This document shows, one piece after another, positions 26,740 to 41,425 of a stretch of 64,000 nucleotides of DNA (within the stretch, counting starts at the first letter, position 1; every line of letters starts with the position of its first letter). Source of the stretch: Molanna angustata (lineage: Eukaryota; Arthropoda; Insecta; Trichoptera; Molannidae). Under the pieces are notes generated by a model. It saw only the letters and a program-made list of their open reading frames with translations, did not search any database and was not told where the DNA came from. The stretch covers positions 6,097,201 to 6,161,200 of the forward strand of contig OY754982.1 in NCBI GenBank assembly GCA_963576475.1. Direction: 5' to 3'. A program made the translations under genes and the position numbers.

Positions 26740-27177
26740 ATGCTATACTACGATTATGGACATTATAAATACAATGTGAACAATCACATTATACTGAAAA
26801 AAACGAGTTTGTTTGTGAACAATGTTATACTCCGATTATGGACAGTATAAATACAATGTAAACAATCACATTATACTGAAAAAACGAGTTTGTTTGTGAA
26901 CAATGTTATACTCCGATTATGGACAATTTAAATACCATGTAAACAATCAAAATACAATGATAAAACGAGTTGTTTGTAAACAATGTTCTACTCCGATTAT
27001 GGACAGTATAAAAACCATGTAAACAATCAAAATACAATGAAAAAACGAGTTGTTTGTAAACAATGTTATACTCTGATTATGGACAGTATAAAAACCATGT
27101 AAACAATCAAAATACAATGAAAAACGAGTTGTTTGTGAACAATGTTATACTCCGATTATGGACAGTATAAATAGCAT
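26740..27177. repeat. 80-bp tandem repeat, about 5 copies (block B)
   Basis: Same unit as 6340-7017 with fewer and more diverged copies; ACGAGTT landmarks lie near 26803, 26883, 26964, 27044 and 27124. The copy-number difference between A and B shows instability. Confidence 0.9.
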
Positions 27178-28335
27178 GTAAAATAAATTATGTAGACCAA
27201 ATTATAGTGAACATTTGGTTACGGAACTTGCAAATAACTTTTGTTTTGTGTAGTTATTTATTATAATAGCTAAGCTTTAACTACATTTTACAAAACTTTA
27301 GTTAAAATATAGTAGCCAAAAAGAAGTCTGATTTTTCAGTGCAGATGAATATTGATTTGATTTTTGATCCATATAATTATGCAATTTTACTGTATACCTA
27401 AACGCTGTCTCAATCGCGTCTAAAAGTTTGAATTTATTATATCTTTCATCTTCTCTATCATTCGTCCCTCCACTGTTGGATGTAGGCCAACCCTTAGATA
27501 GAAAGGACCACATAAAAAACAAAAATCTGAATAAAATTATGCTATCAAATAATATTAATAAAAGTTCTAATTTCCGTGAATGATGTTAATCTTTTCACAA
27601 ATCAAGTCTAAAAACTTCGAAAAACTGTGTAGTCACCAAGAATCGAAACAAAAATGCGAATCCATAACTCCCCACTATATCCCCTTAGAGGAATAAAAAT
27701 GAAACAACAGGTACCGATTCCGGAAAACCAGAATTCCATTTAAAAAATCAAGAATAAATATTTCTTAACCCTTTCTTAGCCGAATTATGAAAGCATTATG
27801 AAAAAAAATATGTTTCATAAAAATGGACAAAATATGTGATTATAAAGAGATTTTGATAATTTTTATATTTTTTTTTCCTTTTTTTGGAAATTTTAACGAT
27901 TCAAATTGTCATAATTCATATATAAAACTATATAATTTTCATAATTTTTTTTTCATTTTTAATTATTATTATCTAGAGATTGAAGGAAATATAATTAACC
28001 AATGAAAAAAAAATATAGCATGCTATTAAACAAAAAAAAGGCTCACTAAATTTTTATTACCCTGTTTTGCAATTGCAAGAAAATCACATTTCGCAATAAC
28101 CGAGTTTTCAACTGTCAAAATGCGGTCACTAAAGCAAGTTTCCGTCATTCTCAGTATTGTAAGTGATCAAAAATATTGTGATTAATAATTTAGAAGAGAA
28201 ATAACACAGCTGATAACAATTTTAATTGAGATATACGTAAAATACATCAATGATTCCAATTGGAATCATCGGTTAAGAAAGGGTTAAACGGAATTCTGGT
28301 TCATTAGTATTTTTTTTCTCCGTTCATGGACATTT

Positions 28336-28378
28336 GACCCAGGAGTTAGATATCAAACTCATTGAGCCACGAAGGCCT
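28336..28378 (-). mobile_element. Fragment of tRNA-like SINE head (block B)
   Basis: Copy of 8191-8233: the A-box part of the SINE head on the minus strand, without a body. Confidence 0.6.
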
Positions 28379-29519
28379 GCAAATTATCCATAATAAATTT
28401 GCATTAAAACTCTAATCGAGTGTTTGGCTCTTAATGGCATTAATATCAGATTACAAATTTACAATTACGATCCATGCATAAAGTGCATGAAGCAATGAAT
28501 TTGCGATAAATATAATTTATTGGAAATATTTAGAAAATCATAACAGCCCTACATTAAGAGGGCATTATAACGTTTAATCAAAATAGACAAAGTGACTGAA
28601 AACATTATTATATTAAGTTAGTTAAGGGTAGCTATCGCGTGCTCGTGAAGAGTTAAATACCTGATTCAAATGACCTCTTGATTTTTTTAATAAATGATGA
28701 TTTTTTTTTTATTTCCATAACAAACCTGACTTGAAATGAAAAAAAAAGAATATTTCGAACATTCACATTGATTTTATGCACTCTAAAACGTACAATTATG
28801 AAGAACCTAATGAATAAGGAAAATATATTTTGTTGGGGGATTGACGCTAAATTTAAAATTTGTGTAACTTTTTCAGTAATGAAAAGTTGTAAATATTTTT
28901 TTGTTAGAAACACACTGTTCAACATATTTGAGAAAATTGATTTCAAAATAAGGTTTGTTCTCTTAAATGCCGGAGTACACATCTAAGGCACTTGTAAACC
29001 TTGGGCATTACGATGTAAACAAATATGCACACTAAATTACCTTCTTACGTATGCAACACGAAGAAATATTGTATACCATCAAATCTTTGATACTTGATAC
29101 ACAATATGTCCAATTCTTATTCGTTTTAGAATACGAAAACGTCTAAATCAACGGGCGACCGTGGATAAAAGGATTTTATCCGCGCGGTGTGACGTAATGA
29201 GTCCTGTATAAATGCAGTCAACTTTTTGACATTTGTCATATACAAAAATTGAGACGGATAAATTTAGACGAATCAGAATAGGGCATAATATAATTACTTC
29301 GTGAAAAGGTACTTTGTGAAAAAGGAGTTTTTTTTTTAAATAGCAAGAATTGTATGTAAAATATTGAAATGGTAAAAAAACTCAGCCGGTAGACATTCAT
29401 ATTCTCTTTCTTGAAGTAAAAATCTACTTCATAGGCCTTGTATTTTTTTAGAAACATTAAAAAATGGTGTTATTAAATCTAATTCTACAAGTTAAGTATT
29501 AAACAACTTCAAATTAAAA

Positions 29520-29750
29520 TAAGTGGGTTGTGGGACAACACTAAACTCTCAACACCATAGTAAGCGTTCATTTTTTCTTCTTGAAAGGTTGAGAATCTCT
29601 AAATGCATTTTTATGAAGAACATTTCTATTAGGTTCTTAAACAAATATAAGATTCCCAGAAGACAAAAGTTTTCACAATACACGATACACACAAAAACAT
29701 TGTCACGAAACTCATAGTATGTATTTTCTACAATATATCTGTTGCACAAA
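29520..29750 (+). mobile_element. Relic of satellite-bearing repeat family (block B)
   Basis: Copy of 9390-9620 with the same diverged left end (GTGGGTTGTGGGACAACACT) and the CACGAAACTCATAGT segment; the satellite is missing. Confidence 0.55.
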
Positions 29751-32018
29751 ACATATGGAAATTATTTTATACAAACGCCAAGATTGTTTCCTCAAATTAA
29801 TAAACATACATTACCTAATTATTACAAAAGCAGTTACACAAAAAATGAGAAAGAAAGTATTAAAAAGAAAAAAAAGAATATTACACAGTAAGACAGTAAT
29901 AAAAAGACAAAAACAGCATTAAGCGTTAAATTAAAGCACTAAAAAAATCAGCATTAAAAATATTACAAAATAAAAGAAAGTTATAAAAAGACAAACACAG
30001 CATTAAGCGTAAAGAAAGAAAGTAAATTAGGGAAAAAGGGAAGGATAAAAATGTGGATAGGAATAGGGAATTTCTCACAAAGTTCGCTTACCCAGACTTG
30101 CCCTGTATCGACATTCGGTAAGCATCATAGTTCAAATGGAATATGTTGATGATAGCAAAATTGTTATTGTATTGTCGACAGATTCTGATGAAAGGAGAGT
30201 TTTGTATATAATTTGTTCGACGAAATAATGGTATATGGAATAGTTCTAGTCTTCTGGTCGCTTTTCCTGTGTGTGTTAGGTCCGTAGATTAGATTAATAA
30301 GATGTATGCCCCTTATGGCGTCGGTCGTTTCAAACACGTACACACACAAATCGTCCATTGGCAATAAACCAGTTTTTTGTTTTGAAATAAGCGTGTATAA
30401 TAATAATAATATGTATAAAAACACAATCAGCCATGGCAGGCAATGTGACGATAACGCAGTGAGTAAGTGACCTTGGCCAATTTCCAGTTCTGGTTCAATT
30501 ATGTCTATAAGTTGGCACTTGGAAATTTGCAACACAGACTGGAGACATCACCGGGCAAAACGATATGACCATAATATTACGAGACTACAATTATTTGTTA
30601 CGTATAAGTATGAACCATTGATCTTGAAATTTCATAACATTGTGATGCATTGTACCTATTATACTATACTAGCTGTGAACTATTCACAAAAGTAATAATC
30701 GTTCTGTAGTTATTCAAAATCAGTGTATGTACTCTTCTTGACAACATTCTTATTATCAATTATCCAAACTAACTAATTGCATGAAACACATGAGATCCAA
30801 CTATCGATGCCAATAGTATGTATATTTGAATAATATGTACCAAAATATATAACACTACATCCAAATTATTGAATATTTCGAGATACTTTGTTTTGTTTTC
30901 CTATACAAAACAGGTAGGTATGTCAGGATAAAATAGTATGGAGTTCAGTCCTTCCTACCCCGAATACATAAACAGCTTGTGGGATGTTAAAGAGGCCCCG
31001 TAAATATTATGTATTCTGCCATACAAATTGTAAGAAACGATATTCGACACTAAATTCTGTTTTTATAAAAAATGGTTAAAATAGTTAGAATGTATTAAAT
31101 TTTTAATGAAAATTAAATTATTTAGTAGGGGTGTTTCAGCTTTATCCGATTTTTTTTTAAATATAAGAAGAAGAACGATTTTTTTTAAATAAACGCACAT
31201 ACGCACAGAAATATGTGACAGTAAAATCTATTTGTAGTAGATATTATGTCGATAGTACGTAGTTAATCGCTAACATTTTAAAAAAATAAATAGGTTCATA
31301 AAATTATGCTAGACCGCAAGACTCATGCATTCAGTAATGCAAGACTTGTGGTAATGGTATTGCGACGACACATGTGTTATATTAAAATTAACAAAACATG
31401 TAAGCTCATACAATAATATAATTAATTGAATAATATTTATATATTCGAATTTGTATCGAAACTTGTGAGGACCATGTTTGTATGCAGAATAAAGAATCTG
31501 TCTTAGTTTTTCATTAAAATTATCCTCTAACACTTCTTTTGCTGGTACAGCTTTTAGTTTTTGAAACAATGGTGTATTATTATTATTGTGACATCAGCAA
31601 AGATTGAAAGAAAAGGAAGAATGGGTTGTGCAATGCATGGAGCTGGAAACGAACCAGCACATCTTCTGCCTTGAAATTTTCTCATTTCAAGCTGTGCACA
31701 TACGTGACATGGACACAAAGAGACGAACTATACATAAATACCTATGTCCTTTGGAAGAGAGGAATTCTACACAGTATGTACGTTCATCGCGACGGATGCA
31801 AATAAATATTTGATAAGGTATTTTATTATTGGTGTAAAGATCGTGTACACAGAGGTGAGTGAATTCATGAGAGGCAATCACTTCCAACAGAGACAAAGTA
31901 ATTTCATCACTTAATTTATTAACAAAATTTAACATCTAAGATATTGGTATTGGAAGAGAAAATTTAAGATATTGGTATTCGAAAAAACTGAAACTATAAC
32001 TCTGTGTAGAATAAAAGT

Positions 32019-32659
32019 AGAGAACGAATGGCTAGAACAACTAGAGGAATATTTATACTTGGGGAGTACCTATGTTTGAACGGAATGGAAGACCTGATAA
32101 AGACATTGAAGGAAGAGTTATGGCAGGTAATAGAATAAACGGAGCTCCCAGTAATGTCCGATCCAAGCATCTCAAAGGAAGCCGAAATTGCCGTGCATAA
32201 TGCAATTGTAGTGCCCACTTTGATATATGCCTGTGAAACATGGACGTGGCAAAAGACGCATGAAAATAGAATAAATGCTGTGGAAATGAGATCACTAAGA
32301 AGAGTATGTAATAGAACGATATATGTAAGATGAAGAAGAGTATTATAAGTAAAATGAAAGTGAATTCCTTGAGGTGGTTTGGACATATTCAAAAAATGAA
32401 TGATGAACGACTGACCAAAAAAATATACATGGGTGTAAGAGATGGGTTGAATAGCAAGGGGCGCCCCAGAAAGGGATGGCATGACCATGTGAATGATATT
32501 TTGAAAGAAGGAAATATAAGAAGCTTGAATAATCGACGAGCATGTATGAGACGATGTATGGGTGTAAAGGAAGCTAGGAATGTGTGCAAAAATAGAGTAT
32601 GGCGCTCGGTTCTCTCTGCTTACCCCATAAGGGCTATGGCGTGATGGTATGTATGTAAA
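32019..32659 (+). pseudogene. 5'-truncated LINE, ORF2 C-terminal part (block B)
   Basis: Copy of 11880-12520. It has the same frame breaks, then the same clean 104-codon end (32330-32644) with the LRWFGH motif, GRPRKGWHDHVNDILKEGN and VLSAYPIRAMA. Differences from A include K to R and D to G replacements (GVRDGL, CMGVKEA). Confidence 0.85.
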
Positions 32660-32698
32660 TTTAACAAAAACCGAATGTTTTCATTTGGACCTTGATAA

Positions 32699-32929
32699 TA
32701 CCGAGTCACTTAGGCGAAAGTGTATCCGGGGAGCGTTCCTGGATGAACAGCGATAGGGAGATCGCCGGAGATGGATCGACCAGGTCAAGGAAGTTGTCAA
32801 CTCTACTATTGGAGTATGCGATACACCTCGCTGGAGACAGGGAGACCTCGATGAGCTTTGCATTGGAAAAATCTGTTGGAGATCACAATCCTCAGGCATA
32901 AGGAAACGAAGTTGACAGAGAGAGGGAGA
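32699..32929 (+). pseudogene. 3' fragment of a second LINE type (block B)
   Basis: Copy of 12560-12790 with the RRWIDQVKEVVNST block and GAGA-rich end. One local difference, TTAGGCG for CTCGGCG near 32709. Confidence 0.45.
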
Positions 32930-33835
32930 GAGAGCAAGATTAAAATTGAAATGGTTTTTAAAACATTGTCTATGGTTAGTCGAAAATCAAAAAATGGTGT
33001 ATTCGATTTTCCTTTTTTTTGAGTAGCCACTTATCATATCAAAATAATATTGAGGTAAAATATATACATGTATAAATTATAAATGTACACGTAGACTATA
33101 TAAGTACATAAGTTTCATATGGCATTTTCATAATATATTATCTCGAATTCTCTGAGGTATCAGGATATTAGATTAAACGAGGAGGTGTGTGAAACGCACG
33201 TTAGGTAAAATATGTACTTATATCGAATAGTGACGAAGAAAAGTTTCACACCTCAAAACGAGCTTCGTTATTACAACGTTCAGCAGGTACGTACAACAAC
33301 ATCCAATTTATACCCATCACCTACAAGATATTATTTTTGGGGTTTAGAATGAATAATATACTTAGGTTTCGGGTGAAAGTACTAAAATAAAGTACACAGA
33401 AAAGGAAACATATCACGCTCAACGAATTTGAAGGCAAAAAATACATCGAACGCGGTGTAGGGAATTCAATATTGTAAAAAACTATTTTGAGAAAATTGAA
33501 TACTTTTAGGTTGTAGGTACACATCTTTAAAAAATGCTCAAACAGTCTAACTCGTCATTTTTATTACAATACTGATACATTAATTTGTTTTTATTCGCCA
33601 TTAACCCATATGCAAAATCCAGATAAAGAATATGTTACATCTATCCAATACTGAGTCTCGGACAAAGCATGAGACATTTTCATTTTCAATTTAGGTGATT
33701 GGTTGATCATAGAGAAAAATATGCAACAGGACACTGATAAAAATGCAAATATACGATTTCAGCTATAGAATGAAATTTTTATATTAACTAAGGTCTTCCT
33801 ACTAGAAATCGTGTCTTCCATTACAGGCACTTTGG

Positions 33836-34692
33836 TCAGTAGCCATTCATAACGCTATCTTAGTGCCAACCTTGACGCAGGTATGCAAGTGAAATCTGGA
33901 CGGGGCTAAAATCGCACGAAAGCAGTATAAATGTAATTGAAATAAGATCGTTAAAAAGAATCACACAAAAGAGAAAGGCAATCGTGGTTTCACTGGATTC
34001 ACGAATCCAGGCCCACGAGCACAGGCGACCAGAGTACCAGCCAGAATAGGCGAGCCACATGGGCTTGCGACCATGCATGCGGGATAAAGGGGCCCAAGTC
34101 ATGCTCACCACTCACCCACAAACCTCCGACTGATACTCCATTTCCCTGCGCAACTAAATCCAATAAGATGTGGATAATGCTGCTTTTACCACCCTTTTAT
34201 TTTACCTCTAAGGAGACCCAGGTCTTTAAAGAAGGAATATAAAGATTTTCGTCCTCTCCAAAGCAGCCATTTTGGACTGTTTTATCTAACGGTTCCTTGT
34301 ACTTGGTTAGTTTGTTTTGGTGATCTTTTGGAATATTTGTGTCCCATGAAACAGTCAGTAAATTGTCAAGTCAGGCCTAAGAAACGAGATGCAGATCTCC
34401 TTTGGAAGGTTATATCTCTCTGTTCTCGTATCCATTAAGATATTCTAGTCATTTGACTTCCCAATTATTGATACTAATTTCTTTGTTGTAGGTCTGACTT
34501 TTGTCGCGGTTTTACAAATGTTACAACCGACTGTTTCCATGTGGTTAATGAAGAAGTATGTCATTAATAGAATGAAAGTGAACACATTGAGATGGTTTGG
34601 CCACTTGGAAAGAATGAGTGAAGGACGTCTGACAAAGAAAATACACAAAGAGGACAAAAATGAAATGAGATGTCGGGGCCGTGAAATAATAC
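33836..34692 (+). pseudogene. LINE fragment, longer form (block B)
   Basis: Carries VAIHNAILVPTLTQV like block A but continues without the break through WTGLKSHESSINVIEIRSLK (33897-33965), collinear with SHESRINAVEMRSLRR of the copy at 19273-19839. About 140 bp of GC-richer unidentified sequence follows (33990-34126). The LINE resumes at 34553-34689 with KKYVINRMKVNTLRWFGH. Confidence 0.75.
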
Positions 34693-35125
34693 ACGAACTC
34701 AGTTAAGGCGATGAATGTTTTTTTTTATTACCACGTTAGGGTCATGATGTTATAGTTTGAATTATTGTTCTATTAAAGTTTCATAAAGACCAAAACAGTA
34801 TGTTTCAGCCCATAATATTTAGGTATACCTACACATATCATGTAATCCATAGTTTCTTCTACAAGTTTATCGACAAAGTTATCCACTTGGAAGGAGTTTG
34901 ATTAAGTTTGAGACATGGATCCAGTCAATTTTTCGGTTAATTGGAATCCCCGTCCACATAGCTAGCTGCCTAGAGATATAATAATATAATGTTCATGGTA
35001 GGTACTTGCGTGTGATTGGTGAGCTTGTAATAACGGTGTTGTCAACACGAAAAATTAAAATTTCCAAATCAAAATCCGAAACGACCAGAATTTTTGTGTA
35101 TTATTTATTGCTGGTTTTTATTTGT

Positions 35126-35334
35126 AGATATAATACAAATATAAAAAAAATACTTGGTATTAGTTCTATTGAAATTTATTTGATTATCAACGCGTTTCGT
35201 GCAAGGAACATCGACAGAATACAAGATTACGAGTATTATTATTCTGATGATGTGCCTTGCACGAAACGCGTCGATAATCAAATGAATTTTAATACAACTA
35301 ATACCAAGTATTTTTTTATATTTGTAATATATCT
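35126..35334. mobile_element. Inverted pair of Penelope-like 3' ends, family 1 (block B)
   Basis: Copy of 14756-14964 with the same arms; the right arm carries an intact hammerhead-like motif and the left arm a damaged one. Confidence 0.65.
35238..35278 (+). ncRNA. Hammerhead-ribozyme-like motif, PLE family 1 (block B)
   Basis: Identical to 14868-14908: stem I ATTATT/GATAAT, core CTGATGA, stem II GTGC/GCAC, GAA, palindromic ACGCGT, C. Confidence 0.65.
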
Positions 35335-35502
35335 ATATATAATGGAGTTCTATCAAGAATTCTCGATCGACAAACTAAACTTAGGGTTTTTACTTTTTTT
35401 AACTTTTCTACGGACAATTCTTGGTAGAACTCCATTTCAAATAATAAATAAATTTGGAATGGTAAAAATAAAACCAAAGTTTTCAGTTCTACTAATTTAA
35501 TG

Positions 35503-35545
35503 ACACTGACTAGTTTCGGTCATCCAGTGACCATTTTCAAAGTGT
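35503..35545 (-). ncRNA. Hammerhead-ribozyme-like motif, PLE family 2, left arm (block B)
   Basis: Same as 15133-15175: ACACT/AGTGT stem I, TTGAAAA core, GGTCA/TGACC stem II, ACTAGT. Confidence 0.6.
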
Positions 35546-35594
35546 GAAAAAACAAGAGGTGGTTGGTGTTTATATAATATCTGGTTAAGGGGTC

Positions 35595-35837
35595 TGGTTA
35601 ATCTTAAGATGTAGAAGATTAAATCAAGATACTTCTAATTTTGCTGTCCATTTAAACGAACTACTACATGAATTTACAATAGACAATAATGTTCAAATTC
35701 TACATAAATGTAATAAAGGGAGAAAATTAGACAGATTAGAGATACTAGAAATTAATAGAGTAAAAAATAATATGAACAAGACACTTATTAATTTACAAAC
35801 ATATTTCTCTACTTCACCTCTACTTAAACCGCTATAA
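35595..35837 (+). pseudogene. C-terminal remnant of Penelope-like protein (block B)
   Basis: Copy of 15225-15467 with a few replacements (VQILHKCNKG for VKILHKCKKG). It ends at the TAA 35835-35837, directly before the VNTR. Confidence 0.7.
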
Positions 35838-36134
35838 ATATTTATAAATATATTATTCATATACCAAGTAATCAATAATAAGGAATGGTATTTCCAACCA
35901 TTTATCATTATATATTATGTAAACAAACAACTCAATGCTTTTGAATTTTACTGCCCCAATATATTTTGTTACAGGTACACAGTTAATCTATAAATATATT
36001 ATTCATATACCAAGTAATCAATAATAAGGAATGGTATTTCCAACCATTTATCATTATATATTATGTAAACAAACAACTCAATGCTTTTGAATTTTACTGC
36101 CCCAATATATTTTGTTACAGGTACACAGTTAATC
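35838..36134. repeat. 146-bp tandem repeat, 2 copies (block B)
   Basis: TAAGGAATGG occurs at 35879 and 36025. Same unit as 15468-16350. Confidence 0.95.
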
Positions 36135-36387
36135 CTTACATTGCTGTTCTCAACCATTGGTCACAGAACTTCAATAATAGATACAGACACCATCATGCCA
36201 TGTCCCAGCAGCAGTCAATAATTTTGCAATATAAATGATTTATTATCTTTTTGTATTTGTACGCTCCGCTTTGTTTGCTAGTTTTCTTTGTCAGTTCTTT
36301 CTAGCAACACTAATTGAACTGACGGAAAAAATGTTGCAAACCCCTTAACCAGATATTATATAAACACCAACCACCTCTTGTTTTTTC

Positions 36388-36430
36388 ACACTTTGAAAAT
36401 GGTCACTGGATGACCGAAACTAGTCAGTGT
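36388..36430 (+). ncRNA. Hammerhead-ribozyme-like motif, PLE family 2, right arm (block B)
   Basis: Identical in all structural parts to 16604-16646. Confidence 0.65.
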
Positions 36431-36778
36431 CATTAAATTAGTAGAACTGAAAACTTTGGTTTTATTTTTACCATTCCAAATTTATTTATTATTAGGGTTT
36501 TTAATTGATTATTAAAATACTAAGATGTATTTTTAATTTCTAATTCCAACTTATCAATATTTATTAGATTTTATACAGTTTTCTGCACGGGTATAATGTA
36601 TTCTCTCTTTTAGGTGCAATGTCAGCAAGGTTTTCAGAACTCTTCTTCATATGTTATTAGAAGGGCTTGAATCAGTCCCCAGTACTCATTAATAGAACGG
36701 ATGGTGGTGGAGAGAAGAACAGATGGTATTAAGTTTATGGAAAACTATACAACATTCAGTGTAGGAAAAATATAAAAA

Positions 36779-39693
36779 AACGAGTGGGTTGTGGCCAACA
36801 CTAAACTCTCCACACCACAAATATTGACAGTGAAATATTTTATTCATTCTAAATTTTACTACCAGGAATATAAATGTTCTAACGATAGTATATTTTCATG
36901 TTAAGATAGACAAACTATTAATGCAGTATGGTGAAGAATTCTAATGTTGTATGAAATATTTTAATAAAAGCAGATAAATTTTGTTTTAAAGGACGTTAGA
37001 GCATTTTGACAATTTTGACACGTGATATCATATGAAGAAATTTTTGTTATTTATGGAAAGCTAATCAGTTCGATGTTCAAGCTCTTTACATTATAACATG
37101 AAATCAAATTACTGAACTTTTCCATACATAAGAAATTTATCTTATTATATACATTTTTATTCATACTAAATTTTACTACCAGGAAAATAAATTTTCTATC
37201 GATAGTATATTTTTATGTTAAGATAGACAAACTATTATTGCAGTATGGTGTAAAATGCTTATGTTGTATGAAATATTTTAATAAAAGCAGATAAATTTTG
37301 TTTTAAAGGACGCGAAAGCATTTTCAAAATTTTGACACGTGATATCATATGAAGAAATTTTTTGTTATTTATGGAAAGCTAATCAGTTCTATGTTCAAAC
37401 TCCTTACATTATAACATGAAATCAAATAACTGAACTTTTCCATACATAGAAATTTATCTAATTACATTTTTATTCATACTAAATGTTACTACCAGGAATA
37501 TAAATTTTCTTCCGATAGTATATTTTTATGTTAATATAGACAAACTATTAATGCAGTATAGTGAAGACTGCTTATGTTGTATGAAATATTTTAAAAAAAG
37601 CAGATAAATTTTGTTTCAAAGAGCGTTAGAGCATTTTCAAAATTTTGACACGTGATATCATATGAAGTAATTTTTTGTTATTTATGGAAAGCTAATCAGT
37701 TCTATGTTCAAGCTCTTTACTATATAACATGAAATCAAATTACTGAACTTTTCCATAGATAGATATTTATCTAATTACATTTTTATTAATACTAAATGTT
37801 ACTACCAGGAATATAAATTTTCTTCCGATAGTATATTTTTATATTAAGATAAACAAACTATTAATGCAGTATAGTGAAGAATGCTTATGTTGTATGAAAT
37901 ATTTTAAAAAAAGCAGATAAATTTTGTTTAAAAGAACGCGAGAGCATTTTCCAAATTTTGACAGGTGATATCATATGAAGAATTTTTTTGTAATTTATGG
38001 AAAGCTAATCAGTTCTATGTTCAAGCTCTTTACATTATAACATGAAATCAAATTACTGAACTTTTCCATACATAGATATTTATCTAATTACATTTTTATT
38101 CATACTAAATGTTACTACCAGGAATATAAATTTTCTTCCGATAGTATATTTTTATATTAAGATAAACAAACTATTAATGCCGTATAGTGAAGAATGCTTA
38201 TGTTGTATGAAATATTATAAAAAAAGCAGATAAATTTTGTTTTAAAGAACGCGAGAGCATTTTCCAAATTTTGACAGGTGATATCATATGAAGAATTTTT
38301 TTGTTATTTATGGAAAGCTAATCAGTTCTATGTTCAAGCTCTTTACATTATAACATGAAATCAAATTACTGAACTTTTCCATACATAGAAATTTATCTAA
38401 TTACATTTTTTCATACTAAATGTTACTACCAGGAATATAAATTTTCTTCCGATAGTATATTTTTATATTAAGATAAACAAACTATTAATGCAGTATAGTG
38501 AAGAATGCTTATGTTGTATGAAATATTTGAAAAAAAGCAGATAAATTTTGTTTTAAAGAACGCGAGATCATTTTCAAAAATTTTAACGTGATATTATATG
38601 AAGAATTTTTTTGTTATTTATGGAAAGCTAATCAGTTCTATGTTCAAGCTCTTTACATTATAACATGAAATAAAATTACTGAACGTTTCCATACATAGAA
38701 ATTTATCTAATTACATTTTTATTCATACTAAATGTTACTTTCAGGAATATAAATTTTCTTCCGATAGTATATTTTTATGTTAAGATAGACAAACTATTAA
38801 TGCAGTATAGTGAAGACTGCTTATGTTGTATGAAATATTTTAAAAAAAGCAGATAAATTTTGTTTCAAAGAGCGTTAGAGCATTTTGACAATGTTGACAC
38901 GTGATATCATATGAAGAAATTTTATGATATCTATGAAAAGCTAATCAGTTCTAAGTTCAAGCTATTAATATTCTTATATCAATATGAAATCAATGAACTG
39001 AACATTGCCAAATATAAAAAAATTCTCTTGTTACATATAAGTTTCATACAAATATCCATTAAATAAAATATAATTTTTGAAACCGTTGAATATTTTTCTT
39101 TTAACATTGACCAACTTTGAATACAATTTTATGAAGATTCTTGGTGTTGTATAAATAGTTGAAACCAAATTAAAATATCTCTAATTTCCAGGTCGTGAGA
39201 GCATTTTTTCAGTTTTAATAGATGAAATCATAAAGAAACATTGGGAAAAAATGAACGGTTGTCTATGGAAAACTAATCAGCTCTAAGTTTATGGACTTAA
39301 CACATGTGATATCAATATGAAGTCAATCGGACTTATAGTTTGGGCTGCAGAGAGGACACAAAAAAAAAACAACGTAAATGATGAATTCATAGAGAAGAAA
39401 TCAAAAGTTGTCTATGGAAAACTAATCAGCTCTAGGTCTTTGCACTTTACACATATGATGTTAATATGAAGTCGATCAGACTTATAGTTTGGGCTGTAGA
39501 GAGGACACAAAAAAGATAAATGCTACGGCGTACGGCGTACGGCGTACGGCGTATACGCCATACACACAAACACATCACGACGAAACTCATAGTGTGCATT
39601 CTCTACATGATACCCATTGAGAAATTGATGTAAAAAAAATACGCTTAAATTTTGCGAAATCATGACTCTCCCCTATTCCATAGTGTGGAGAGT
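36779..39693 (+). mobile_element. Repeat element carrying a 313-bp satellite (block B)
   Basis: Same left end as 16998 and 62921. Seven monomers have ACTACC landmarks at 36858, 37175, 37488, 37801, 38114, 38425 and a variant at 38737. The right part ends near 39693 with TAGTGTGGAGAGTAAA. The LINE inserted in block A is absent, so this is the uninterrupted form. Near 39525-39555 a GGCGTAC microsatellite has more units than in A. Confidence 0.7.
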
Positions 39694-40195
39694 AAAAACA
39701 GATTTGATAGGGAAAATAGCAACATAACTGTTATCGGGCGATCAGATTAGCGAGGAGGTGGGCGACAGATATCCATAACATGCGAGACGACGGAGTTATG
39801 TATTAATATTCCACTCGTAGAACTTTACGGCCCTATGAAAAACTTGGTCCATTTCGTTCGCTCTACAACACGATACATTCCTATGTAATATACCGTCTGA
39901 TGAGTTATGTTTGCCTAATACGCAAAACGTATAATTCAAAGTAAATAAATAACTTGTCATACACACACGTGGCTAATAAATATGCGAAATATTCCGTCAG
40001 ACTGATTCATTTTTACTGAAACTTTGTTTGACAGTAAATGAAACATATTTCATATTTTGACGATCAAATGACGACGAGACGCAAGAAACATGAACTTAAA
40101 TAAATATTACCTAGATACATACATAAATATATTTATAAATAATTTATGTGCGAACATATCAACACGTTTGACGTAAATATATTCAATGTTTAAAT

Positions 40196-40362
<167 letters not shown>

Positions 40363-40451
40363 ATATTTGATGTTTTCACGGGTGAAATATGTTATAATAT
40401 TTTTATCTCGGTTTTCCCGTGTCAGTAGGTCTTGACTAAGACCATTTGTCT

Positions 40452-40491
40452 TCCGACGTTTCGCCTGAATATCACCAGGCATTTTCAAGGA
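40452..40491 (-). ncRNA. Hammerhead-ribozyme-like motif, PLE family 3, left arm
   Basis: Reverse complement of 40583-40622: TCC/GGA stem I, core TTGAAAA, stem II GCCTG/CAGGC, GAA, ACGT, C. Confidence 0.55.
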
Positions 40492-40582
40492 CTTAACGAA
40501 AAGCACGCGCGCGATACACGTCTACTCACACTGAAAGCTCACCGTCAAGTAGACGTGTGTCGCGCGCGTGCTTTTCGTTAAG

Positions 40583-40622
40583 TCCTTGAAAATGCCTGGT
40601 GATATTCAGGCGAAACGTCGGA
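40583..40622 (+). ncRNA. Hammerhead-ribozyme-like motif, PLE family 3, right arm
   Basis: TCC (40583-40585) and GGA (40620-40622) can form a short stem I. Core TTGAAAA (40586-40592, U-A at the C3-G8 position), one T, stem II GCCTG with an eight-base loop and CAGGC, GAA, self-complementary ACGT (40615-40618), C 40619. Stem I is the weakest of the four families, so this is the least certain one. Confidence 0.55.
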
Positions 40623-40707
40623 AGACAAATGGTCTTAGTCAAGACCTACTGACACGGGAAAACCGAGATAAAAATATTATAACATATTTCACCCGTGAAA
40701 ACATCAA

Positions 40708-41425
<718 letters not shown>

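Larger units (their letters stand above)
27178..32018. other. No host gene seen (block B, middle part)
   Basis: Copy of 7018-11879 with scattered substitutions. It holds the SINE-head fragment at 28336-28378 and the repeat relic at 29520-29750. No recognisable gene. Confidence 0.5.
35440..36493 (+). mobile_element. 5'-truncated Penelope-like element with inverted terminal copy, family 2 (block B)
   Basis: Same structure as 15069-16709 but about 580 bp shorter because the internal 146-bp VNTR has two copies instead of six. Both terminal arms are intact. Confidence 0.8.
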
